DNA from: Rickettsia typhi
GTDB taxonomy: Bacteria > Pseudomonadota > Alphaproteobacteria > Rickettsiales > Deianiraeaceae
Direction: 5' to 3'
Assembly (NCBI GenBank): GCA_945861605.1
Contig: CAMAVG010000041.1
Coordinates: forward strand, 1 to 8,007
Length of the DNA stretch: 8,007 nucleotides
Part shown: one piece after another, positions 1 through 6,117 of the stretch
How the letters are laid out: the number at the start of each line of letters is the position of its first letter
Numbering within the stretch: position 1 is the stretch's first letter
Notes under the pieces: generated by a model
Seen by the model: the letters and a program-made list of their open reading frames with translations, nothing else
Databases searched by the model: none
Told to the model about the DNA's origin: nothing
Program-made: the position numbers and the translations under genes

Positions 1-31
1 AGTTCATATCCCAATAATAACACAGTCGAAT

Positions 32-988
32 ATGAAGCGTTATGTTTTTGAAAATGGAAAATTACATTTAGAAAATCTCCAACTTCCCGAGTTAAAAAAA
101 GCATTCGTTTCAATTCAAAATACTGCCGTTGGCGTGAATTTCCTTGATAGAGAATCCATGAAAAGCGAGGATTTCACAAGCGGGAAAAAACATCTTGGAT
201 TTGAAGGTGTTGGTGTGATAAAAGCGTTTCATCAATCTTGCACGCGAAAATGGGCTGAAGGACAAAGAGTCTGCTACGCAACATGCTACGGTGTTGGTTC
301 ATTTGCGGATGAAGTCCAAATTCACGAAGACTTCATAATCCCAGTGCCAGACGACATCTCAAACGAGCAAGCGGCAACAATTTTTAAGGGACTCACCGCC
401 CACATGCTGCTTTTCAGAAGCTATATGCTTCGTAAAAATGACACAATCGGCTTAACATCGCCAACATCTGGCGTCGGAACTTATGTTTCGCAATGGGCGT
501 CAAATGTCGGAATTAAAGTTGTTGGATTGATAATGAACGAGGCACATAAATCAACTGCCATACAAAATGGTTGTGAGTCCGTGTTTTCATACAAGGAGAC
601 AGAAAATTTCATTTCACATGTAAAAAAAATTTCCACGGGCGGGCTTGGGTGTAATGTTTTTTACGATTCCCTCGGCGCGAAGGCGTATCCTGTTGGGATT
701 AAATCCCTTGCTCCGTTTGGAACATATATGAATTTTGGGGATTTAACAGGTGAAATCGAGAAAATTTCTCCAAAACATTTGCAAAAAAAAGCACTATTTT
801 TCACAACTCCATCGGTGTTCTATTCAAAAGCAAACAATGCTGAGCTGGTTCTGACCGGTGCAATGATTTTCGCGGGAATTCGCGAAGGCTCACTGCGACC
901 AAGCATCAAAACCTATAAAATGAAGGATCTCGGTCACGCACTTCAGGATGTCGGAAAAGTTGCGGGGAATAAGGTTGTCGTTTTTTAA
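32..988 (+). CDS. Quinone oxidoreductase-like protein (zinc-free MDR family)
   Basis: Likely a soluble cytoplasmic NADPH-dependent quinone/enone reductase of the medium-chain dehydrogenase/reductase superfamily (Qor-like). At 318 aa it is close to the usual ~325. The GroES-like N-terminal half shows AVGVNFLDR (32-40) and GFEGVGVIKA (56-65). The Rossmann half shows AATIFKGLTAHMLL (114-127), the nucleotide-binding stretch SPTSGVGTYVSQWA (143-156, the family's AAAGGVG position) and GGLGCNVFYDSLG (203-215), followed by LAPFGTYMNFGDLTG (226-240). The cysteine cluster of zinc-binding alcohol dehydrogenases is absent. The ATG at 32 gives a normal family N-terminus; only 31 bases precede it and no in-frame stop is visible there, so a slightly longer start cannot be excluded. 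The substrate cannot be inferred. The next gene is a tRNA about 85 bp downstream with its own promoter-like box, so this is probably a separate transcription unit. Confidence 0.85.
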   Translation: MKRYVFENGKLHLENLQLPELKKAFVSIQNTAVGVNFLDRESMKSEDFTSGKKHLGFEGVGVIKAFHQSCTRKWAEGQRVCYATCYGVGSFADEVQIHEDFIIPVPDDISNEQAATIFKGLTAHMLLFRSYMLRKNDTIGLTSPTSGVGTYVSQWASNVGIKVVGLIMNEAHKSTAIQNGCESVFSYKETENFISHVKKISTGGLGCNVFYDSLGAKAYPVGIKSLAPFGTYMNFGDLTGEIEKISPKHLQKKALFFTTPSVFYSKANNAELVLTGAMIFAGIREGSLRPSIKTYKMKDLGHALQDVGKVAGNKVVVF

Positions 989-1033
989 AAGAACAATAAT
1001 TTGCAATATTTCCGCATTTTTTTTCAAAAAAAC

Positions 1034-1062
1034 TTGACATATTAATTTTAGTACTTTTTGAA
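1034..1062 (+). promoter_or_regulatory. Putative sigma-70 promoter for tRNA-Gln/rpmG/pyrH
   Basis: A perfect -35 box TTGACA lies at 1034-1039, 34 bp before the mature tRNA 5' end, in an A/T-rich stretch. With a 17-bp spacer the -10 position is TTTGAA (1057-1062), a poor match to TATAAT. The -35 is therefore strong evidence and the -10 weak. The distance to the tRNA suits a short 5' leader removed by RNase P. Confidence 0.45.
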
Positions 1063-1072
1063 AAGGCAATGT

Positions 1073-1146
1073 TGGGGCGTAGCCAAGTGGTAAGGCAACG
1101 GTTTTTGGTGTCGTCATCGTAGGTTCGAATCCTCCCGCCCCAGCCA
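1073..1146 (+). tRNA. trnQ: tRNA-Gln (anticodon UUG), CCA encoded
   Basis: A cloverleaf can be drawn by hand. The acceptor stem TGGGGCG (1073-1079) pairs perfectly with CGCCCCA (1136-1142), with discriminator G1143 and genomic CCA at 1144-1146. The D-stem is GCC/GGC (1082-1084, 1094-1096). The anticodon stem is ACGGT/GTCGT, including two G-U pairs, around the loop TTTTGGT with anticodon TTG at 1105-1107, which reads CAA and, by wobble, CAG. The T-loop is TTCGAAT (1124-1130). The T-arm has one T-C mismatch (1120 with 1134) and the variable loop is only 4 nt. The sequence closely resembles known bacterial tRNA-Gln, including the acceptor start UGGGG. It lies 22 bp before rpmG on the same strand and is probably cotranscribed with it and processed out. 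Confidence 0.95.
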
Positions 1147-1168
1147 AAAAAAATTTAATATAAGAAAT

Positions 1169-1366
1169 ATGGCAAAAAAAGGCGGAGTAGTAAACATCAA
1201 ACTTGTTAGCACAGGTAAAAAAGAAAATGGCGATTCAACAGGCTATTTCTATGTTATACAAAAGAATACTCGTAACATTACTATCAAAATGGAATTCAGA
1301 AAGTACGATCCAGTCATTCGTCAGCATGTAATTTTCAAAGAACAAAAACTTGTTTACAAAGCATGA
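1169..1366 (+). CDS. rpmG: 50S ribosomal protein L33
   Basis: This is the small basic large-subunit protein L33, which binds 23S rRNA near the E site. The 65-aa sequence keeps the family core: [42 protein letters not shown]. It lacks the two CxxC pairs of zinc-binding L33, so it is the zinc-independent form typical of proteobacteria. It is longer than the usual ~55 aa, mainly through extra residues KKENGDS in the first loop (about 17-23) and a short C-terminal tail LVYKA. The stop overlaps the pyrH start in an ATGA (1363-1366), implying translational coupling. The ATG at 1169 matches the standard MAKK start; only a weak purine stretch (AAGAA) precedes it. It sits just after tRNA-Gln and is probably expressed from the same upstream promoter. 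Confidence 0.93.
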   Translation: MAKKGGVVNIKLVSTGKKENGDSTGYFYVIQKNTRNITIKMEFRKYDPVIRQHVIFKEQKLVYKA

Positions 1367-2082
1367 AGTACAAACGCGTACTTTATAAAATATCCGGCGA
1401 AGCCCTTATGGGCGACGGCTCATCGGGTTCTTACGATATCAACACAATGAAATCCATTGCAAATGATATCAAAAATGTTCATTCAATGGGCGTTGAACTT
1501 TGCCTTGTTGTTGGCGGTGGAAATATTTACCGCGGAATTTATGGAGCAGATATGGGTATGGAACGCTCCGTTGCCGATTATATGGGAATGCTTGCAACCG
1601 TTATGAACGCAATCGCCCTGCAAAATGTTCTTGAAAACTTAGGCGTCGAAGCCAGAGTTCAATCCGCACTTCCAATATCCTCCGTTTGCGAACCATACAT
1701 TCGCCGAAAAGCCATTCGCCACCTTGAAAAAGGACGCGTTGTAATTTGTGCCGCTGGAACTGGAAATCCGTTTTTCACAACAGATACCGCCGCAATTTTG
1801 CGCGCGATGGAACTCAAATGCGAATGCCTAATTAAAGGTACAAGCGTCGATGGAATTTATTCCGAAGATCCAAAAAAATCCACAAACGCAACACGATTCG
1901 AACACATAACATACCAAGAACTCATCGAAAAAAACCTCAAAGTTATGGATATGTCCGCCGTGACACTCGCCCGCGATAACAACATGTTAATCAAGGTTTT
2001 TTCCATAAAGCAGGAAAACGCACTTTCCAACATTTTGCTCGGGAAAACACGCTACACCCTTGTTTCTGAAATGCCGAGGTAA
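1363..2082 (+). CDS. pyrH: UMP kinase (uridylate kinase)
   Basis: Bacterial UMP kinase of the amino acid kinase fold, which phosphorylates UMP to UDP with ATP in the cytoplasm; it is usually a hexamer activated by GTP and inhibited by UTP. The length, 239 aa, is normal. Visible motifs are the phosphate-binding [10 protein letters not shown] (8-17), GGGNIYRG (51-58), [14 protein letters not shown] (70-83), the UMP-site segment [17 protein letters not shown] (132-148), [15 protein letters not shown] (158-172, nucleotide binding) and [12 protein letters not shown] (195-206). The ATG overlaps the rpmG stop by 4 nt, which fixes the start and suggests coupling. In many bacteria pyrH sits between tsf and frr; here its partners are tRNA-Gln and rpmG, and the next gene (fabD) is on the opposite strand. 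With pyrC in the same window, two steps of pyrimidine synthesis are represented, but in separate transcription units. Confidence 0.97.
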   Translation: MKYKRVLYKISGEALMGDGSSGSYDINTMKSIANDIKNVHSMGVELCLVVGGGNIYRGIYGADMGMERSVADYMGMLATVMNAIALQNVLENLGVEARVQSALPISSVCEPYIRRKAIRHLEKGRVVICAAGTGNPFFTTDTAAILRAMELKCECLIKGTSVDGIYSEDPKKSTNATRFEHITYQELIEKNLKVMDMSAVTLARDNNMLIKVFSIKQENALSNILLGKTRYTLVSEMPR

Positions 2083-2997
2083 TCAAGCCTTTTCAACTGA
2101 AATACATTCGCATTCAGGCAGCATTTTTTTCGCGATGTTCGTCAAAACTGCTTTTGCACCGATTTCGATGATTCTTTCAACGCCTTGCGATTTTGCAAAG
2201 TACATGGTCTCCCTCCAGCGAACATTTCCGTGAACTTGTGCGATTAGAAGATCTTTTATCGTTTCAGGGTCGTTTTCAAGTTGAGCCGTGATGTTTGCGA
2301 CAATCGAAGGTTGTGGTTTGGAAATTTTCAGATTTTTGATTTCGATTGCAAGGTTTTTTGCTGCGTTTTCCATGAATGGGGAGTGAAATGGTCCCGAAAC
2401 TGGCAATTTTATTACGCGTTTAATACCCAATTCTTTGGAGTGGTTTATCGCCCTTTCGATTGCATTAATTGAGCCGCTGATTACGATTTGATCGTCCGAG
2501 TTATCATTTGCGATGACCAAAACATCGGTTTCGCGAGTCTCCTTTATCAACTTTTCAACCGTTTCAAGATTCGAGCCAAGCACAGCCGCCATTGAGCCCT
2601 TTCCATCGGGACATGATTCCAGCATAAACTTTCCACGCAATTTCAAAATTTTTGCGGTGTCCGAAAGTGTGATTGCACCTGAAGCACACAACGCGGAATA
2701 TTCACCAAGGGAATGCCCCGCAAGAAATGCCATTTTGGAGACATCAAGCCCTTGTTCCTGCTGAAGGACGCGTAAAATTGCAATGGATGTTACCATCAAC
2801 GCGGGCTGTGTGTTTGATGTAATTTTCAATTCTTCCTCCGGTCCTTCAAAAATGATTTTTGAGATTTTAAACCCCAAGGCTTCGTCAACTTCTTCAAAAG
2901 TTTGTCTGGCAATCGCGAAGTTATCATAAACTTCTTTACCCATTCCAACATATTGAGACCCCTGTCCCGGGAAGATTAGCATCGTCTTTTTTTCCAT
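2083..2997 (-). CDS. fabD: Malonyl-CoA:ACP transacylase
   Basis: FabD moves malonyl from CoA to acyl carrier protein, supplying the extender unit for type II fatty acid synthesis. Counting from the ATG at 2997 (304 aa; E. coli has 309), the oxyanion motif GQGSQ is at 11-15, the nucleophile elbow GHSLGE at 94-99 (Ser96), the malonyl-carboxylate Arg in LRGKFM at about 121 and the catalytic His in PFHSPFM at 205. A GTG at 3021 would add 8 residues (MSKIILSK) and an ATG at 2982 would remove 5. I prefer 2997 because it places MEKKTMLIFPGQGSQ as in the family; no start has a clear ribosome-binding site. The stop lies directly against the pyrH stop on the other strand. The gene stands alone here, without the fabH/fabG/acpP neighbours it often has. 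Confidence 0.95.
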   Translation of the reverse strand: MEKKTMLIFPGQGSQYVGMGKEVYDNFAIARQTFEEVDEALGFKISKIIFEGPEEELKITSNTQPALMVTSIAILRVLQQEQGLDVSKMAFLAGHSLGEYSALCASGAITLSDTAKILKLRGKFMLESCPDGKGSMAAVLGSNLETVEKLIKETRETDVLVIANDNSDDQIVISGSINAIERAINHSKELGIKRVIKLPVSGPFHSPFMENAAKNLAIEIKNLKISKPQPSIVANITAQLENDPETIKDLLIAQVHGNVRWRETMYFAKSQGVERIIEIGAKAVLTNIAKKMLPECECISVEKA

Positions 2998-3145
2998 TTT
3001 TGAAAGAATAATTTTACTCACGAATCTTAAAAATTGCTAAAAAAATAGTTTTCAAGTGTTTTATTTAACAATAGCACATTTTTTGGGGGAAAGCAATTGA
3101 TTTTTTAAAAAAGTGGGTTTAGAACTTTAAAATACATGTAAAAAT
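2998..3145. promoter_or_regulatory. Divergent intergenic region, fabD / acetyltransferase-pyrC
   Basis: The flanking genes diverge, so promoters for both sides are expected here. On the plus strand TTGATT (3097-3102), 17 bp, TAGAAC (3120-3125) is a modest sigma-70-like pair (4 of 6 at each box) for the acetyltransferase-pyrC unit. A TTTTTTAAAAAA palindrome (3101-3112) sits inside its spacer. On the minus strand TTGAAA (within 3047-3055) is a -35-like word for fabD without a clear -10 at normal spacing. Confidence 0.3.
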
Positions 3146-3607
3146 ATGCTCAACACCCCAACCGCAAACGACATCTCTTGGATAGTCCCATTAAGTTATC
3201 AAAAGCGTCTTGAGTATTCAAAACGCCAACCGCTTTTTTGGAAAATGGCGGAAAATTCCAATGAAATTCAAGGAAAATGGTTCGAAGAAGAGTTGCAAAA
3301 TGAAAATGTGATAGCACTTTGTGATTCACAAAAACGCGGGTTCATTATTGCAAAACTCACAACACCACCAGAAGTCTACGACGCAGGATTAACCCTTATG
3401 ATTGACGATTTTTGCGTTCAAGCACCGAATTTATGGCAAACCGTTGGAAAAAATTTGCTTGAAGAGTGTGTAAAATCTGGAAAAGAAAAAGGTGCAAAGC
3501 AAATTCTTTGCGTTTGCGGAGACTTCGACACGGAAAAGTATAAATTACTTGAAAATTTGAAATTAACTGTTGCAAGTAGGTGGTATGTTGGCAATATAAA
3601 TTTATAA
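3146..3607 (+). CDS. GNAT-family acetyltransferase-like protein
   Basis: A 153-aa protein that reads as a divergent GCN5-related N-acetyltransferase. The central part looks like strand beta4 (GLTLMIDDFCVQ, 81-92) leading into the acetyl-CoA-binding turn and helix, here APNLWQTVGKNLLEECVKSGKEKGAKQILCVCG (93-125). The C-terminus LLENLKLTVASRWYVGNINL resembles the family's final beta-alpha-beta segment, where a 'GF' is usually found. The canonical Q/R-x-x-G-x-G/A loop is degenerate (WQTVGKN), so enzyme activity is not assured. The N-terminal 40 residues show no match I recognise. It ends 8 bp before pyrC on the same strand and probably shares its transcript, but the pairing does not reveal a substrate. 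No strong ribosome-binding site precedes the ATG. The GNAT assignment is moderate; a specific role such as ribosomal protein acetylation would be a guess. Confidence 0.7.
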   Translation: MLNTPTANDISWIVPLSYQKRLEYSKRQPLFWKMAENSNEIQGKWFEEELQNENVIALCDSQKRGFIIAKLTTPPEVYDAGLTLMIDDFCVQAPNLWQTVGKNLLEECVKSGKEKGAKQILCVCGDFDTEKYKLLENLKLTVASRWYVGNINL

Positions 3608-3615
3608 GAACAAAA

Positions 3616-4887
3616 ATGAAAACCCTGAATAACGCACGCATTATTTGCGACAAAACAAAAAAAGACTTCCACGGCTTCATTACCTTTGAAAATGGGAAAA
3701 TAACCAATATTGGGCAGGGAAATTATGCTGGCGAAGGGGAGGTTATCGATTGCAAAGGAAATGTTGTTTCGGCAGGATTAATCGACATTCAAGTTCATTT
3801 CAGAGACCCCGGTCAACCACAAAAGGAGGACATCGAAACCGGTTCACTTTCTGCTGTTCGCGGAGGAATTACGACCGTCGTTTGCCAGCCAAATACCAAG
3901 CCAACACTGGATTCCATTGAGACTCTTGACTACCTCCATAACCAGTCAAAAGCCCACGCACATTGTAATGTTTTGGCTTATGCTTCAATCACGAAAGGGC
4001 TTGGCGGAATGGAATTGACGAATTTTGAGGAGCTTGCAAATCACCCGATAGTCTGCGGATTCACGGACGACGGACTTCCGGTTATGAATTCGCATATTAT
4101 GAGGCAAGTTATGGAATTTTCGCAGAAATCGGGATATGTTGTGGCACAACATGCGGAGGACCTCAACCTTTCAAATCACGGCTGCATGAATGAAGGGAAG
4201 GTTAGTCGCCAATTGGGTTTAGCTGGAATTCCAAACTCATCGGAATCAATAATTGTGCAAAGGGATATCGAACTTCTTCGCGAATTTGGCGGAAAATATC
4301 ATGTTTTGCATGTCTCAACAAGGGAGGCACTCAACGCCATAAAGATCGCAAAAGCGGAAGGTCTGAACATTACTTGCGAGGTTTCGCCCCACCATTTGGT
4401 TTTGACGGACGAGGAAATTCTGACGCACGGGACTAATGCTAAAATGAACCCGCCACTGCGTTCAAAAGCGGATATTGAAGCACTTCAGCAGGCACTTTGT
4501 GATGGCATAATCGACGCAATCGCCACTGATCACGCCCCACATTCCGCGGAGGAGAAATCACAAAATATGCAAAAAGCACCGTTTGGAATTGTCGGCGTTG
4601 AAACAATGTTGCCAATTGCTCTGGAATTTTACCACGCGGGAAGAATTTCACTTTCGCACCTGCTTGCAACAATGACATGGCGCGCGGCAGATATCATCAA
4701 TTTTGACGGCGGAGCTTTAGAAATTGGTAAGCGAGCAGATTTCACCGTGATTGACCTTAACCACGAATGGACGATTAAAACCGAAAAATTTGTCAGCAGA
4801 AGCAAAAACTCTCCATTCAATGGGCGAAAAGTTAAGGGCAGGGCGGTTATGACAATTGTTGGCGGGGAGGTTAAGTTTGCGGTGTAG
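3616..4887 (+). CDS. pyrC: Dihydroorotase (class I type)
   Basis: An amidohydrolase-fold zinc enzyme that cyclises N-carbamoyl-aspartate to dihydroorotate, step three of de novo UMP synthesis. The 423-aa length is normal. Visible in order: the metal and substrate motif DIQVHFRDPGQ (57-67), PNTKPT (92-97), FTDDG (149-153), the metal-ligand region QHAEDLNLS (178-186), HVLHVST (229-235), SPHHL (257-261), KMNPPLR (276-282), the catalytic-aspartate motif ATDHAPHS (303-310, Asp305) and PFGIVGVE (322-329). Gln59 occupies the first position of the usual H-x-H metal pair. I chose the ATG at 3616, 8 bp after the preceding gene; the frame is open back to an ATG at 3580, but that start would overlap the acetyltransferase and add 12 atypical residues. 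The C-terminus (SRSKNSPFNGRKVKG) is conserved, and part of this coding region is duplicated downstream. Confidence 0.94.
   Translation: MKTLNNARIICDKTKKDFHGFITFENGKITNIGQGNYAGEGEVIDCKGNVVSAGLIDIQVHFRDPGQPQKEDIETGSLSAVRGGITTVVCQPNTKPTLDSIETLDYLHNQSKAHAHCNVLAYASITKGLGGMELTNFEELANHPIVCGFTDDGLPVMNSHIMRQVMEFSQKSGYVVAQHAEDLNLSNHGCMNEGKVSRQLGLAGIPNSSESIIVQRDIELLREFGGKYHVLHVSTREALNAIKIAKAEGLNITCEVSPHHLVLTDEEILTHGTNAKMNPPLRSKADIEALQQALCDGIIDAIATDHAPHSAEEKSQNMQKAPFGIVGVETMLPIALEFYHAGRISLSHLLATMTWRAADIINFDGGALEIGKRADFTVIDLNHEWTIKTEKFVSRSKNSPFNGRKVKGRAVMTIVGGEVKFAV
4776..4832 (+). repeat. Parental copy of the pyrC-derived duplication (within pyrC)
   Basis: This 57-nt stretch of pyrC, covering residues 388-405, is repeated 154 bp downstream in the intergenic region. 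It encodes the conserved dihydroorotase C-terminal motif, so this copy is the native one. The two copies differ by two substitutions and one inserted A. Confidence 0.9.
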
Positions 4888-4903
4888 AGTATTTTTGTAT
4901 CAC

Positions 4904-4915
4904 TGTACTAGTACA
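4904..4915. repeat. 12-bp perfect palindrome in the pyrC-ispG gap
   Basis: TGTACTAGTACA is a perfect self-complementary 12-mer located 16 bp after the pyrC stop. The next bases outward (C and C) do not pair. As RNA it would give only a 4-bp stem with a CUAG loop and no U-run follows, so it is not a convincing terminator; it looks more like a dimeric protein-binding site. Its position between two convergent genes is odd for an operator. Confidence 0.6.
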
Positions 4916-4929
4916 CTATAACAAAAAAA

Positions 4930-4987
4930 TAAAACCGAAAAATTTGTCAGTAGAAGCAAAAAACTCTCCATTAAATGGGCGAAAAGT
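4930..4987 (+). pseudogene. Degraded duplicate of the pyrC 3' coding segment
   Basis: This 58-nt intergenic segment matches pyrC bases 4776-4832 except for C to T (at 4951), one extra A in the A-run after GAAGC, and C to A in the CCATT-AATGG centre. The extra A breaks the frame, no start codon or full domain is present, and the similarity stops abruptly at both ends. It is best read as a small duplication relic. On the ispG strand it supplies CCATT-T-AATGG followed shortly by six Ts, which could act as a very weak terminator, but the stem is only 5 bp with an almost absent loop. Confidence 0.85.
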
Positions 4988-5011
4988 GCATGGAATTTTT
5001 GTGTTACGAGA

Positions 5012-6070
5012 TTAAACAACCTCGCCAACTGCTTTCATAATTTCTTCGAAAAGATTTTCCGATTTTGCCTTATATTTCGGTTCGCCTTTGACATAAATCA
5101 GGTGATTTCCCGAGCCGGCTCCAGTCACGCCGATGTCAGATTCGCGAGCCTCCCCCAAACCATTCACAACGCACCCCAAAATGGAAATTCTAATTGGTTT
5201 GACGATAGATTCCGTCGCTTTTTCAATTTTTGCAACAAGGGAAATGACATCAAACTGCTGCCTTGCACACGACGGACACGAAACAATGTTCACTCCACGA
5301 TTACGAATTCCAAGGCTTTTGAGAATCCTCCATCCAGCGTTGACTTCTTCAACGACATCGGCGGAAAGAGAAATTCTGATGGTGTCTCCAATTCCAGAAA
5401 GAAGAAGAGAACCAATTCCAATTGCCGATTTCACAACGCCAGTTGAAGCAGGACCGGCCTCAGTCACGCCCAAATGAAAGGGATAATTGCATAATTTCGC
5501 AAGCTTTGTGTAGGCTTCGTGCATCATTATGACATCACTTGCTTTGACGGAAATTTTGAAATTTGTGAAGTCGTTGTCTTCCAAAACTTTAATTGATTCC
5601 AATGCGGATTCCACCATTGCATCGGCACAAGGTTCGTGATATTTCTTCAGCATTGATTCCTCCAGCGAGCCAACATTCACACCAAGGCGAATTGAACAGT
5701 TGTAATCTTTTGCTGCTTTTATGATATCAAGTGCGTTTTCTTTTTTCCCAAGTGTGCCGGGGTTAATTCGCAAGCACGCAGCCCCATTTTGTGCGGCTTC
5801 AACCCCACGCATGTGATGAAAGTGGATGTCCGCAACTAATGGAACTGGTGAATTTGCGGAAATTTCTTTAAATGCAATCGCAGATTCTTTGTCCGGAACT
5901 GAAACACGCATGATATCAACACCTGCGGCGTGGCATCGCTCAATTTGTTCAAGCGTCCCTTTGACATCTGTCGTTTTTGAGTTCGTCATTGACTGAACGG
6001 AAATGAAATTTCCACTTCCGACTGTTAAATTTCCAACTGTGACAAGGCTTGTTTCGCGGCGAAGTATCAT
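5012..6070 (-). CDS. ispG: 4-hydroxy-3-methylbut-2-en-1-yl diphosphate synthase
   Basis: IspG (GcpE) is the iron-sulfur enzyme of the MEP pathway that reductively opens methylerythritol cyclodiphosphate to HMBPP in the cytoplasm. From the ATG at 6070 the protein is 352 aa (E. coli 372). The start RRETSLVTVGNLTVG aligns with the E. coli RRKSTRIYVGN region. The TIM-barrel part shows SVQSMTN (24-30), VSVPD, LVADIHF (78-84), LRINPG (100-105), SVKASD (174-179) and LGVTEAG (200-206). The [4Fe-4S] ligands are Cys265 and Cys268 (CPSCARQQFD) and Cys300 (CVVNGLGEA), with Glu307 in the same motif. The usual NGPGEA is NGLGEA here. A TTG at 6121 overlapping the upstream stop as TTGA would add 17 atypical residues, so I prefer 6070. 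It follows the two GTA-like genes on the same strand after a 47-bp gap, so cotranscription is possible. Confidence 0.96.
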   Translation of the reverse strand: MILRRETSLVTVGNLTVGSGNFISVQSMTNSKTTDVKGTLEQIERCHAAGVDIMRVSVPDKESAIAFKEISANSPVPLVADIHFHHMRGVEAAQNGAACLRINPGTLGKKENALDIIKAAKDYNCSIRLGVNVGSLEESMLKKYHEPCADAMVESALESIKVLEDNDFTNFKISVKASDVIMMHEAYTKLAKLCNYPFHLGVTEAGPASTGVVKSAIGIGSLLLSGIGDTIRISLSADVVEEVNAGWRILKSLGIRNRGVNIVSCPSCARQQFDVISLVAKIEKATESIVKPIRISILGCVVNGLGEARESDIGVTGAGSGNHLIYVKGEPKYKAKSENLFEEIMKAVGEVV

Positions 6071-6117
6071 GTTTGTGTGTATCAATATACCAAACAATTG
6101 TCGTGATTTTTTAAAAG

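Noticed and set aside
1014..1033. T-run followed by A-run after the oxidoreductase gene as a terminator
   Set aside because: A pure A/T hairpin without a G/C stem or a following U-tract is not convincing as an intrinsic terminator.
890..1147. Antisense 85-aa frame beginning [10 protein letters not shown] and containing PLGYAP
   Set aside because: This is the well-known false protein produced by reading the reverse strand of a tRNA gene; it covers tRNA-Gln and the tail of the oxidoreductase gene.
3396..3707. Antisense frames across the acetyltransferase-pyrC junction
   Set aside because: They are opposite two well-supported genes and have no recognisable domain or start signal.
4917..4922. 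TATAAC as a promoter -10 firing rightward
   Set aside because: There is no matching -35, and the transcript would run antisense into ispG without a reading frame of its own.
5102..5477. Two overlapping 114-aa open frames opposite ispG
   Set aside because: They lie wholly antisense to a strongly conserved gene, have no family resemblance, and are explained by codon bias of ispG.
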